A stretch of DNA of 29,367 nt, taken from positions 1-29,367 of the forward strand of contig JBKQNY010000208.1 in NCBI GenBank assembly GCA_052145775.1. The letters run 5' to 3'. Source of the stretch: CAVYPR01 sp052145775 (GTDB lineage: Bacteria; Actinomycetota; Acidimicrobiia; Acidimicrobiales; RAAP-2). The position numbers were made by a program, and so were the translations under genes. The notes under the pieces are model-generated. The model did not search any database and had not been told where the DNA came from. It saw nothing but the letters and a program-made list of their open reading frames with translations. Shown piece by piece: positions 1 through 6,799 of this stretch. Each line of letters begins with the position of its first letter. Within the stretch, counting starts at the first letter, position 1.

Positions 1-114
1 TCACCTTGGAAGTGCCCTTCTTGTTCGGGTTGCTGTGGCTTCGACACCAACAGTTTCCCCTACTCGAAGGGCTTTTCCGCGGACGCGGGTCGGTCAGTTC
101 GTGCGGCCTCGTGA
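1..114 (+). other. Possible 3' end of a cysteine-rich ORF entering from the left edge
   Basis: Frame 1 is open from the window edge to a TGA at 112-114 and would encode about 37 residues, including a CPSCSGCC cysteine cluster that could be part of a zinc ribbon. No start is visible because the frame enters from outside the window. I do not recognise a family. Codon use is not strongly biased to G/C at third positions, unlike the core genes further right, so this may equally be non-coding sequence. It is recorded only because the frame is open and cysteine-patterned. Confidence 0.18.
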
Positions 115-182
115 ATGGTCCGGGCTAGCGCATCTGCCTCGGATCGCCAGCGGGACTGGTCGAATCAGATTGCGCCTCGACG

Positions 183-328
183 GGGGTTCGAACATAGTCC
201 CATCGCTTCGGCAGCCGACCTTGAGCAGATCCGCTCGGCACTCGAAATTCTCATCAGCTCACCCTTTTGCCCTGAATTTCCCCCGGTCAACCCCTCAGGA
301 GGCATTCGTACGTACTCCCATTACCTCC
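183..328 (+). repeat. 146-bp paired-motif repeat, copy A
   Basis: Starts with GGGGTTCGAACATAGTCCC (183) and ends with a degenerate second motif, CATTCGTACGTACTCCCATT, running to 328. The two motifs are 118 bp apart (185 to 303). Copy B at 2480-2625 has the same order, orientation, total length and 118-bp spacing. The second motifs of the two copies match at 20 of 26 positions. Between the motifs, blocks such as AGCCGAC, CCGCTC, GAAAT and AGGAGG are also shared in register. The first and second motifs fall in different reading frames, so what is conserved is DNA or RNA, not protein. Function unknown; possible roles are a recombination site, a structured RNA or a small non-autonomous element. 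Confidence 0.7.
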
Positions 329-384
329 AAGGGTGGGTGTTCAAGAAACAACGACCCAACTGTTCATGAAAGCCCACCGTTGGA

Positions 385-457
385 GGTGGCGAGCGGGTCA
401 ACAACCGCTCCGCCACCCCGAAATGCACAAACTGCCGGCCGAAAGGCCGGCAGTTTG
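385..457. terminator. Two tandem hairpins downstream of the NERD gene
   Basis: Hairpin 1: 385-396 pairs with 405-417 (GGTGGCG/AGCGG against CCGCTCCGCCACC, one bulged base). Hairpin 2: 428-440 pairs perfectly with 445-457, a 13-bp stem closed by a GAAA loop. They lie 55-125 bp downstream of the stop codon of the minus-strand NERD gene (514-512) and could end its transcript. Neither is followed by a clear T-run on either strand, which is common for actinobacterial hairpin terminators but leaves the assignment unproven. Confidence 0.5.
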
Positions 458-511
458 CTATTGGAGAAACCGCTAAGTCGCCGCAAGTCGTGACGACCTC
501 AACGACAGGAC

Positions 512-1396
512 TCATGCCGTCCGCAGCCGAGATGCGAGATGGTGAGCTATCGCCGCCACTGCATCGGGAGTGGTTGGTCCTGGCCGAACGACGATCTTCG
601 CCATCTCCTTCGGCCAAACGACCAAGACACCGGCAATATCGATCGCGGAAGCAAACAACCCCCATTCGGCGTTTACGAATGCAAGCATTGGCCGAACTGG
701 AACGTTGACTGCCGCCGCGCAGCCTTCCAGAGCGTCCATAACCACGCTCAGCTGACCGGCCATCTTGCCGACCAAGGGAGTGCAGTTACGTTTGCCCACC
801 CAGAGTTGGGGCGGCCCCGGCCTGAAGATCGACCCCGAGGTTCGCCGCTCGACGCGACCCGTCTCCCTGTACTTGGCGTCAATCACGTAGATGCCCGACG
901 GAGAAACGGCGATATGGTCGATGTTTGCTGACGACCTGGGAACCCTTCGGTCATGGAGGGTGATCACCCCCTGATCGGCCAGCTCATCGAGGCGCCGCCC
1001 TACCGCTCGTTCCCCGGCCGCCCCGTTCGCCCATGCTCTGGTGCTCTGTGGGTCCTCGGTGACGGCGAGGAGGAACCCACCGATGACTGGATGTTTCTGT
1101 CGAACCTTTCGCTCTCGCTGGAGAGCTCTTCGATCGTGCTCTCGTTGGGCGGAACGGCCCGCCTCGCCCAGGTCTAATGGAGCGGGCTCCGTCGCAGGAA
1201 TCGGCCTGACCTGCTGCTGCAATCCGGATTCATCCGGTTGGCCAAGTGTCCGATGCGGCGTTTTCGGACCGGGCAGCGACGTTGGGACGTGGTCAAGACA
1301 GAAGACGAGTTTGGCATCAGCGTCCCAATACGCCCGCGTCCCCTCTTCTAGCGGGACGCCGCAGTTTGCGCACAGTCCTGCGCGGCGCAGCGCCAT
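512..1396 (-). CDS. Zinc-ribbon plus NERD-domain nuclease-related protein
   Basis: About 294 aa. Residues 9-36 form a CxxC...CxxH pattern (C9, C12, C33, H36), probably a small zinc ribbon. A charged linker follows (about 80-105), then a NERD (nuclease-related) domain from about residue 121, recognised by GERAV (E129), the NIDH-type motif (D160) and IDAKY (D173, K175). These match the acidic/lysine core expected of a restriction-endonuclease-like fold. NERD proteins are presumed DNA-processing enzymes, but few have a known substrate. The start at 1396 is chosen because GGGGGAAG lies 7 nt upstream of ATG and the zinc ribbon begins right after it; an ATG at 1414 in the same frame is the alternative, and the frame stays open to 1594. 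The gene lies between two 146-bp direct repeats. No methylase or other restriction partner is adjacent. Confidence 0.8.
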   Translation of the reverse strand: MALRRAGLCANCGVPLEEGTRAYWDADAKLVFCLDHVPTSLPGPKTPHRTLGQPDESGLQQQVRPIPATEPAPLDLGEAGRSAQREHDRRALQRERKVRQKHPVIGGFLLAVTEDPQSTRAWANGAAGERAVGRRLDELADQGVITLHDRRVPRSSANIDHIAVSPSGIYVIDAKYRETGRVERRTSGSIFRPGPPQLWVGKRNCTPLVGKMAGQLSVVMDALEGCAAAVNVPVRPMLAFVNAEWGLFASAIDIAGVLVVWPKEMAKIVVRPGPTTPDAVAAIAHHLASRLRTA

Positions 1397-1718
1397 GATC
1401 CGACTTCCCCCCATACTCAAGAGACCGTAGTCAACCGTGAGACGACGCCTGACTCCCACACTTAGGACAAGGTCGCCTCGCCTGAAGATTGTGGAGGCAC
1501 CACCGCTTAACCTGTGGAGTCCCCCACCGACCGGAAGCGAGTCCCCTCGCCAGCGAGTTTCGTGAACATCCCACCGACGTTGTCGGAAGCACAACGTCTT
1601 CCCTGATCAAAGGCGGTATTCCAGTGGCATTTGCCAACCGAGGCAAACAACGATGTTCGAACCCCGGGTGCCGTTGCATTCGCAGTAGGGCGGATCACGT
1701 CCAAAAGGGCGCCACGGT
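1397..1718. other. Intergenic stretch with an inverted half copy of the repeat motif
   Basis: About 320 bp between the DinB-like gene and the NERD gene, both on the minus strand. The sequence is open in several frames but I see no convincing gene. It contains CGATGTTCGAACCCC at 1651-1665, which is the reverse complement of the first 15 bases of the second motif in repeat copy B. No clear promoter was picked out. Confidence 0.5.
1651..1665 (-). repeat. Inverted partial copy of the paired repeat motif
   Basis: CGATGTTCGAACCCC is the exact reverse complement of GGGGTTCGAACATCG, found in copy B at 2598-2612. The match stops there: the TCCCATTACC that follows in the full motif is absent. It contains the 8-bp palindrome GTTCGAAC. 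With only 15 bp, part of it palindromic, chance cannot be ruled out. Confidence 0.4.
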
Positions 1719-2369
1719 TCACGCTTCGCTGCCGTTGACGCGTGCCCGCAGAGTCGGTACTCCCGGGCCGTCGAGCTGGTCAACGTAGGGAGTGCGGCCA
1801 GCCATGCTCATCACCAGCGCCAGGGTCGATCCGGCGACCAGCGGTCCAGTGCCCGCGGCAAACGGCCCGTCGTCGGCGCGCAATTCCAGACCGGCGACAG
1901 CGGTCCGGCTGGCAACCGTGAAGTTGCGGCTTGCAAAGAATTCAGCCACGGGCGTCAGTGCGTCGACATCTGGTGTTCGGGGCAACCCCAGTGGCTGACA
2001 GATGTCTTGGGCGTGCACGATGACCTCGCCAAGGTAGGCCGGGGTGTGCCCCGAAGGGGCGGTGGTACTACCGATGATGGTGCGGAACCGTTCGAGCGTC
2101 TCGGTGGGAGTGCTGCCCCGATTCTCGACCATGCGGCGCTGGTTGTGCACGTCGACACGGAAACGAGCGCCGAGCATGCTCCGCATCCACCGCCACTGGT
2201 TCAGGCTTGCTGCGGCGGTGAGGTGAGCGACGACCTCCTCGACGTCCCACTGTTCGCACAGGGTGGCGTGTCGCCACTGCTCGGCATTGAGGCCCGACAG
2301 ATCCTCCGCAAGCGCAGTTCGCTCGGCGTGCGCCAGCGCCCAGAGGTGGTCGTCCCGCGATCTCGCCAT
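1719..2369 (-). CDS. DinB/maleylpyruvate-isomerase-like metal-binding protein (TIGR03083-type)
   Basis: About 216 aa. The N-terminal half has the four-helix mycothiol-dependent maleylpyruvate isomerase pattern: CEQWDVEEVVAHL (38-50, H49) and HAQDICQPLG (119-128, H119 and D122), candidate divalent metal ligands. The C-terminal third has the stretch typical of this actinobacterial family: L-x-A-x-DGPFAAGTGP followed by a hydrophobic segment and GR. Such proteins are thought to be thiol-dependent transferases or isomerases, but the substrate cannot be told from sequence. The ATG at 2369 is chosen because family homology starts directly there; the frame stays open upstream to 2492, but that part runs into repeat copy B and looks non-coding. 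It lies in the same orientation as the NERD gene, 322 bp apart, so co-transcription is uncertain. Confidence 0.75.
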   Translation of the reverse strand: MARSRDDHLWALAHAERTALAEDLSGLNAEQWRHATLCEQWDVEEVVAHLTAAASLNQWRWMRSMLGARFRVDVHNQRRMVENRGSTPTETLERFRTIIGSTTAPSGHTPAYLGEVIVHAQDICQPLGLPRTPDVDALTPVAEFFASRNFTVASRTAVAGLELRADDGPFAAGTGPLVAGSTLALVMSMAGRTPYVDQLDGPGVPTLRARVNGSEA

Positions 2370-2479
2370 ATCGCCCGATGCCCTTCCCGTGCTCGAGGGT
2401 CCCTGTTGCTTGTTGACGATCATCGGCGGATCAGCATGATCTGATCGCCTTCGCTGCCGGGATTGTGGCAGTCGTCGAC

Positions 2480-2625
2480 GGGGTTCGAACATAGTCCCAT
2501 CACTTCCAGAGCCGACTTTGCGACCAACCGCTCCGCGACGGAAATGCAGCCCAACTCTGCCCAGCGGGCCGCATTACCCCAGGTCAGCAGGCCAGGAGGG
2601 GTTCGAACATCGTCCCATTACCTCC
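2480..2625 (+). repeat. 146-bp paired-motif repeat, copy B
   Basis: Begins GGGGTTCGAACATAGTCCC and ends with GGTTCGAACATCGTCCCATT followed by ACCTCC. The motifs start at 2482 and 2600, 118 bp apart, exactly as in copy A (183-328). Copy B keeps the intact GTTCGAAC palindrome in both motifs, whereas the second motif of copy A is degenerate. The second motif is also flanked by GGAGG and CCTCC, able to pair. The two copies bracket the NERD and DinB-like genes as direct repeats about 2.3 kb apart. Confidence 0.7.
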
Positions 2626-2650
2626 ACGCATCGTCCCAGGTCTCATGTTA

Positions 2651-2679
2651 TGAACCGCCCCGGGTTTGATGAAGGCTCT
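2651..2679 (+). mobile_element. Orphan terminal inverted repeat of an IS3/IS6110-type element
   Basis: TGAACCGCCCCGGGTTTGAT starts at 2651. The first 13 bases, TGAACCGCCCCGG, equal the terminal repeat of IS6110 and related IS3-family elements as I remember it. An element in this orientation would extend to the right, yet the coding end of the permease lies only about 110 bp away and no transposase ORF or opposite terminal repeat was seen. It is therefore read as a solo end left by deletion or imprecise loss. The IS6110 comparison is from memory. Confidence 0.5.
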
Positions 2680-2763
2680 GCCCTGCCCTGCACCTAGTAG
2701 GTGACGCGGTGGTGGTCCCGTGGGGCGTGTGATTGGGCTACCTGCCAAAGTGAGCGGGGGAGG

Positions 2764-4263
2764 TCAGAGTTCGGGGGTCGGGGCGCTGCCGACCACCTTC
2801 CACCCCGGCTTGCGAAGCCGATCCATGAGTAGCGGCGGAACGATCCCGATCACGAGTATCCCTCCCAGGATGAGGAGGGCGTAGAGCAGCCGGTTCGAGT
2901 GGCCGAACTGCGACGGGGCGATGAAGCCGATGACCAGCGCGGCCACCGACGACACGGCGCCGACCAGACACAGGAGGCCGAGAGCCGGGGCACGGTACCC
3001 GCGGGCGTGGTTCGGCTGCTTGCGGCGCAGTCTGATCGCGGCGACGAACATCAGCACGTACATGATGAGATAGACCTGCGTGGCCATTACGGCGAAAAGC
3101 CAGTAGGCATGCGAGACGTCCGGTATGAACGCGTAGAGCAGGGCGATGACGGTGATCACAATCGCCTGTCCCGTCAGGATGCGCATCTCGATGCCCTTGC
3201 GGTTCACCTTCTGAAAGAAGGGGGGGAGAAAACCCTGTTCGCGCCCGATCCTGAGCAGCCCCTCGGAGGGACCGTCAAGCCAGGCCATCATTCCGGCAAG
3301 GGCCCCGATCGCAAGAGCGATCGCGATCACCGGTACGGCGAACTTGATCCCGAAGTGCGCAAAGAGACTGTTGAAGGCTTGCATGACCCCGGCCGTGAAG
3401 CTGATGTTCTTTTCGGGGATCACCCATGCGATCGCCAGCGTGGGGAAGATGAAGATGGCGAGGACGAGTGCCATGGCGAGAAAGATGGACCTCGGAAATT
3501 CCCGGCCGGGGTTCTTGAGGTCGTCAACATGCACGGCATTCACCTCGATACCGGCATAGGTGAAGAAGCTGTTGACGACCAGGACGACACTGGCGATACC
3601 CGTCCACGCAGGGAGGAGATGGTGCGTGTTCATCGGTGCAGCCGAGTGGTTTCCCTGCAGCAGATAGGCGATACCGAGAACGACGAGGATTGCCCCCGGG
3701 ATCAGGGTCCCGATCAGCGTCCCACTCGAGGAGAGCCTTGCCACGAGGCCAACTCCGTGCGAGGAGATGAACACGCCACCCCAGAACAGAACGATGATGA
3801 CGACGGCGTTGTAGACGCCGCTGGCGGCCAGGCTCGGATCTACGACGTAGGCGAGCGTCCCGGCGACGTAGGCGAGCAGGGCGGGGTAGTAGAAGATCGT
3901 CTGGGCAAACTCGCACCAGACGGCCAGGAGCCCCATCGGGGCAGACACACCTTCTCGCACCCAGTTGTAGACGCCACCCTGCCAGCCGGACGCCAACTCC
4001 GCGGCGACCAAGGAGACGGGCACCAGGAAAACGAATGCAGGGAAGACATACAAGAACACCGAAGCGAGACCGAACACCGACGTGGCCGGCGCGGACCCGA
4101 GATAGCCGACGGATCCCACCGTCATCATGGCCAACACCGTCCAGGAGATGTACCGCCGAGGGGGAGCCTTGGCCGTCCCGAGGGCCACTCGGGTCGGCCC
4201 GTCGTCGGAGACGGCTCCCTCGGCAACCGTTGGTCGCGGCTGACGGCGTCTTCGTACCCACAT
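2764..4263 (-). CDS. APC-superfamily amino acid permease, glutamate:GABA antiporter-like
   Basis: 499 aa integral membrane protein with about 12 hydrophobic segments and a basic, Arg/Pro-rich N-terminus of about 38 residues before the first segment. Family marks include the early GSVGYLGSAP segment, GGVYNWVREG near residue 95, the LAYVAGTLAYVVDP segment and MMAWLDGPSEGLLRIGREQGFLPPFF in the second half, all typical of GadC/YjeM-type permeases. Related proteins exchange or import glutamate, GABA or similar amino acids. No glutamate decarboxylase is nearby, so an acid-resistance role is not supported by context and the substrate is unknown. The ATG at 4263 is the only good start; a GAGGTGGG sequence lies rather far upstream (about 18 nt). 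The gene stands alone on the minus strand. Confidence 0.85.
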   Translation of the reverse strand: MWVRRRRQPRPTVAEGAVSDDGPTRVALGTAKAPPRRYISWTVLAMMTVGSVGYLGSAPATSVFGLASVFLYVFPAFVFLVPVSLVAAELASGWQGGVYNWVREGVSAPMGLLAVWCEFAQTIFYYPALLAYVAGTLAYVVDPSLAASGVYNAVVIIVLFWGGVFISSHGVGLVARLSSSGTLIGTLIPGAILVVLGIAYLLQGNHSAAPMNTHHLLPAWTGIASVVLVVNSFFTYAGIEVNAVHVDDLKNPGREFPRSIFLAMALVLAIFIFPTLAIAWVIPEKNISFTAGVMQAFNSLFAHFGIKFAVPVIAIALAIGALAGMMAWLDGPSEGLLRIGREQGFLPPFFQKVNRKGIEMRILTGQAIVITVIALLYAFIPDVSHAYWLFAVMATQVYLIMYVLMFVAAIRLRRKQPNHARGYRAPALGLLCLVGAVSSVAALVIGFIAPSQFGHSNRLLYALLILGGILVIGIVPPLLMDRLRKPGWKVVGSAPTPEL

Positions 4264-4385
4264 GGCCTACGGACCCACCTCTTCTCCCAGACGGATCGCC
4301 ACGTTACGCGGCGCCAGCGACGCCGCTCGATCTCCCCGTTCAAGGCTCTCTGGCAAGCCACTTGTGCCCACCCGGGATCAGCTAA

Positions 4386-4670
4386 TTGTCGCGCGCAGAC
4401 GCCCTCCCAGGCCGGGCGCCCATCGTCGCGGCGCCGAGCTCATACTCACGGCAGGAAGCAGCCCGATCTGTCTGGCCTCAAGCTCCGTGCGGGAAAGGCC
4501 GACTCGACCGCCCGGACCTCGTGGCGCTGCTCGACCGCCTTGGCGTCTCGTCGGAGGAAGCGGCAGTGCAAGTCTTCGAAGACTTCTATCCGAACGATGT
4601 GATCTCACCGGGCGGCTTGACGACGCTCAGAGCGGCACTTGAATATCGTGGCCAAACGAATGCAGGCTGA
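4386..4670 (+). CDS. Small hypothetical ORF of doubtful status
   Basis: Between the divergent permease and aldolase genes there are about 560 bp without a strong gene. The frame to the TGA at 4668-4670 is open from the TAA at 4383-4385. Only its last 60 or so residues (after about residue 37) look protein-like: RLDRPDLVALLDRLGV followed by an acidic segment, reminiscent of a small helical EF-hand-like or regulatory fold. The first start is a TTG at 4386 with no ribosome site; an internal GTG in the word DLVALL is the other option. It may be a short gene with a later start or the decayed 3' end of a lost gene. Confidence 0.3.
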   Translation: MSRADALPGRAPIVAAPSSYSRQEAARSVWPQAPCGKGRLDRPDLVALLDRLGVSSEEAAVQVFEDFYPNDVISPGGLTTLRAALEYRGQTNAG

Positions 4671-4827
4671 CGAGGTCAGGGCAGGATAGAGGACAACGGG
4701 TAGGACGGGATCGCTCTGCACTAGGGTCGGTGTGGCCGCATCGATATTCGGGGGCGCGGTCTGAGAGCCCAATGTCTCGTTCCTTCGCACCGGAACGTGG
4801 AGCGCGACACCTACACGAGGAGAAAGG

Positions 4828-5493
4828 ATGATCGATTTGCAGTTAGCCGATGAACGAGAAGCCGTAGCCAGCGCGAGCCGTCACCTCGCAGAAAAGGGAC
4901 TGGTGATCGGCACGGCAGGCAATGTATCTGCACGTAGTGGAGACTTGATAGCGGTCACGCCGACCGGGGCGAATCTGGCCACACTTACGGCAGAGATGAT
5001 CACGGTCATCGACCTGCACGGCGAAGTGATTGATGGCCACCTAGCCCCTACGTCCGAAGTCCCACTGCATACCGCCATCTATGCAGCCACCAACGCTCTT
5101 GCCATCACGCACGCCCACGCGATGGCTTCGACGGCAGTCTCCTGTTGTTGCGACGAGTTGCCGGCATTGCACTACAACTGTCTCCTCCTGGGGGGTTCTA
5201 CCCGGACCGCCGCTTACGCGACGTTCGGAACCGATGAGTTGGCCCAGAACGTGGTCGAGGCACTCCAGGGCCGCAACGCCGCACTCATGCAAAATCACGG
5301 CTCGGTTGCCTATGGAAGCACGATGAACGAAGCCGTCGAACGTCTCGAGCTTCTCGAGTGGATGGCTGAGCTGTTCTTGCGCGCCTCCTCCCTCGGGACT
5401 CCGCGAACTCTCACCGATTCGGACCTTGAGGCCGTCATCATGCAAGGAATCTCCGGTCGCTACGGTGCATTGAGGGAAGTCGACGAGAAGTAG
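4828..5493 (+). CDS. Class II aldolase/adducin family protein (fuculose-phosphate aldolase-like)
   Basis: 221 aa, the usual length for bacterial class II aldolases and L-ribulose-5-phosphate 4-epimerases. The N-terminus has GLVIGTAGNVSAR (24-36), the phosphate-binding region. The zinc site is complete: E77 (TSEVPLH), H95 and H97 (THAHAM), and H157 (QNHGS). The expected reaction is retro-aldol cleavage of a sugar phosphate to dihydroxyacetone phosphate plus an aldehyde, or the related epimerisation; the family also includes methylthioribulose-phosphate dehydratases. A kinase or isomerase partner that would fix the pathway is not adjacent. The start is firm: GAGGAGAAAGG lies directly upstream of ATG at 4828. 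An unusual run of three cysteines (SCCCDE) occurs at about 106-108. Confidence 0.88.
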   Translation: MIDLQLADEREAVASASRHLAEKGLVIGTAGNVSARSGDLIAVTPTGANLATLTAEMITVIDLHGEVIDGHLAPTSEVPLHTAIYAATNALAITHAHAMASTAVSCCCDELPALHYNCLLLGGSTRTAAYATFGTDELAQNVVEALQGRNAALMQNHGSVAYGSTMNEAVERLELLEWMAELFLRASSLGTPRTLTDSDLEAVIMQGISGRYGALREVDEK

Positions 5494-5817
5494 ACGTCGA
5501 CGCGGGCGGCCTGGTCCGCGCATTGGTGGTCGCCGACGAGGAGCGCTCGCCCCTCTGCATGCGCACGGCGCGCCTTCGACGGTGCCTCACCGGACATAGG
5601 GCTGCGTAAGGTTCACGCGTGCTACCAGCCAGCCTCTCGATGTCGGCCGCATCTTGCTGAGCAACCCCGCCCCTAATGCCACCTGCCGGGTTCGTCAGAC
5701 CTATCATCGACCGGTTCGGAGCAGACCGATAGAGCGAGCTTCAAGCCATCAACCGGCAAGAGTCGGGAACGTGTTCGATGCGTAATTTGAGAATCTGCGA
5801 CTTGCGCAGAATCAACC
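5494..5817. other. Intergenic stretch between convergent aldolase and HU genes
   Basis: About 320 bp with no supported gene. Minus-strand frames are open but lack good starts and family features. The only structure noted is the inverted repeat 5791-5813 next to the HU stop codon. Confidence 0.5.
5791..5813 (-). terminator. Hairpin downstream of the HU gene
   Basis: GAATCTGCG (5791-5799) pairs with CGCAGAATC (5805-5813), 8 of 9 positions, with a 5-nt loop. It begins 4 bp beyond the stop codon of the minus-strand HU gene. No long T-run follows on the minus strand. Confidence 0.45.
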
Positions 5818-6333
5818 TCAGCGGCGGGAAGGGGCTCTTCGGGTGGGAGCTTTCTTCGCCACGGTTTGACGGGCCGGAGCCTTCTTGACGGGCTGACGGG
5901 ATGCGGCCTTTTTGGCCGGCGCCTTTTTGGCCGCGGACTTACGGAGCGGAGCCTTTGCGGCGACCGGCTTGGCCGCTTCCTTGCGCACCTCGGCCTGTTT
6001 GGCCAAGAGCTCCGGGGACGTCGGCCAGACGCCTCGGGCGAGCCGAGGAGCCGACGATGGCGCCATCACCGTGTCACGAAATGCCTTCATCGCCGTGGCC
6101 TTCGCCACCGTCTTGGCCTTGATCTTGACTGGCTCGCCCGTTTGCGGGTTGCGCCCGATGCGAGCGGCCCGGCTGACCTTGGTGAACTTGACGAACCCCT
6201 GGATGACGACGGGCTCGCCCTTAGCGACGACCGCGGTAATGACGTCGGTCAGTCCGGCGACGACTGACTCGACTTCCTTGACGTCCTGATCGGTCTGTGC
6301 GGCGACGGCGCGAATGAGTTCACGGCGGTTCAT
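5818..6333 (-). CDS. HU-type DNA-binding protein with a basic Lys/Ala/Pro tail
   Basis: 171 aa. Residues 1-90 are a standard HU/IHF fold: MNRRELIRAVAAQTDQ start, VVIQGFVKFTKV core strands and the DNA-binding arm AARIGRNPQTGEPVKIKAKT. Residues from about 120 form a low-complexity tail of KKAPAKK, KKAPARQ and RRAPSRR-like words. This two-part layout is that of actinobacterial HupB/Hlp proteins, which compact the nucleoid and whose tails resemble eukaryotic histone H1. The ATG at 6333 is chosen because AAAGGA lies upstream and HU homology starts exactly there; the frame continues upstream without meaning. The linker around 92-115 (APRLARGVWPTSPELLAKQ) is not part of the classical HU fold. It stands alone, as hup genes often do. 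Confidence 0.93.
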   Translation of the reverse strand: MNRRELIRAVAAQTDQDVKEVESVVAGLTDVITAVVAKGEPVVIQGFVKFTKVSRAARIGRNPQTGEPVKIKAKTVAKATAMKAFRDTVMAPSSAPRLARGVWPTSPELLAKQAEVRKEAAKPVAAKAPLRKSAAKKAPAKKAASRQPVKKAPARQTVAKKAPTRRAPSRR

Positions 6334-6368
6334 GTGCGTCCTTTCGGTGCGTATGCGATGAGGCCGGA

Positions 6369-6399
6369 ACCTTACCCTGACATCCGATACCCCATGTAA
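6369..6399 (-). promoter_or_regulatory. Possible promoter of the HU gene
   Basis: Read on the minus strand, TTACAT (6399-6394) and TAAGGT (6374-6369) are 19 bp apart, and the second lies 35 bp upstream of the HU start codon. The spacing is slightly long and the upstream hexamer poor. Confidence 0.28.
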
Positions 6400-6771
6400 C
6401 TGCGGCGGCTTCTGGATCGTCGGGGCCGACGGGGGGTCAAATTCGGTGATGCCCAATTCTACGGATCACCGATAAATCTCTTCCGCTCAACCATGCAGCA
6501 ATCTCCTGGTAGGACCGCCGGTCGGACAGATGGACTTGCACTCGCGCCAGCATCCCCTTCCATCGGTGGAAAGGTAGCTGGAGATCTCCCGGCGCCAGCG
6601 CGGCTAATGGCTTGGTAGAGCGGCCCCGTCGCTCTGGAAGAGATGACCCAGAAGCTCGTCCGAGGCCGCTGGGCTTGGTGATTCCGCATCCCCCACCACC
6701 GTCGTCACAGCGCCGGTCGGGGTATCCCGAACCGCCAGGCACATGGGACCGAGGAGTCATTGAGCCATCAC

Positions 6772-6785
6772 CCCGCAGAGGCGGG
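6772..6785 (-). terminator. Short hairpin downstream of the SRPBCC gene
   Basis: CCCGC (6772-6776) and GCGGG (6781-6785) pair around a 4-nt loop, 14 bp beyond the minus-strand stop at 6800-6802. There is no T-run, so it is a weak candidate. Confidence 0.35.
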
Positions 6786-6799
6786 TCTGGAGTGCTGTT

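Larger units (their letters stand above)
2370..2763. other. Intergenic region with repeat copy B and an IS end
   Basis: No gene is supported here. It holds the second 146-bp paired repeat (2480-2625), the IS3/IS6110-type terminal sequence (2651-2679) and a small perfect inverted repeat, CACCT-AGT-AGGTG, at 2691-2703. The last lies about 60 bp downstream of the minus-strand permease stop, so it could contribute to transcription termination, although its stem is only 5 bp. Confidence 0.6.
6334..6799. other. Intergenic stretch with a weak open frame
   Basis: About 465 bp between two minus-strand genes. A minus-strand frame (6760-6437, 107 codons) ends in a segment that looks slightly protein-like (WKGMLARVQVHL, AAWLSGRDLSVIRRI), but its codons lack the third-position G/C bias of neighbouring genes and no ribosome site precedes it. 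I take it as non-coding or a decayed remnant. Possible HU promoter elements lie at 6369-6399 and a hairpin at 6772-6785. Confidence 0.4.

Noticed and set aside
183..209. tRNA T-arm (GGTTCGAA) in the repeat motif
   Set aside because: GGTTCGAAC looks like a T-loop, but the flanking bases do not form the 5-bp T-stem and no acceptor, D-arm or anticodon arm can be folded around it.
2899..4602. A 567-codon plus-strand frame opposite the permease
   Set aside because: It is antisense to a clear 12-segment permease and its translation is a low-complexity Asp/Gly/Arg/His mix, the usual shadow pattern.
6437..6760. A 107-codon minus-strand frame between HU and SRPBCC genes
   Set aside because: Although the last 50 residues look mildly protein-like, codon bias is unlike neighbouring genes, there is no ribosome site and no recognised family.
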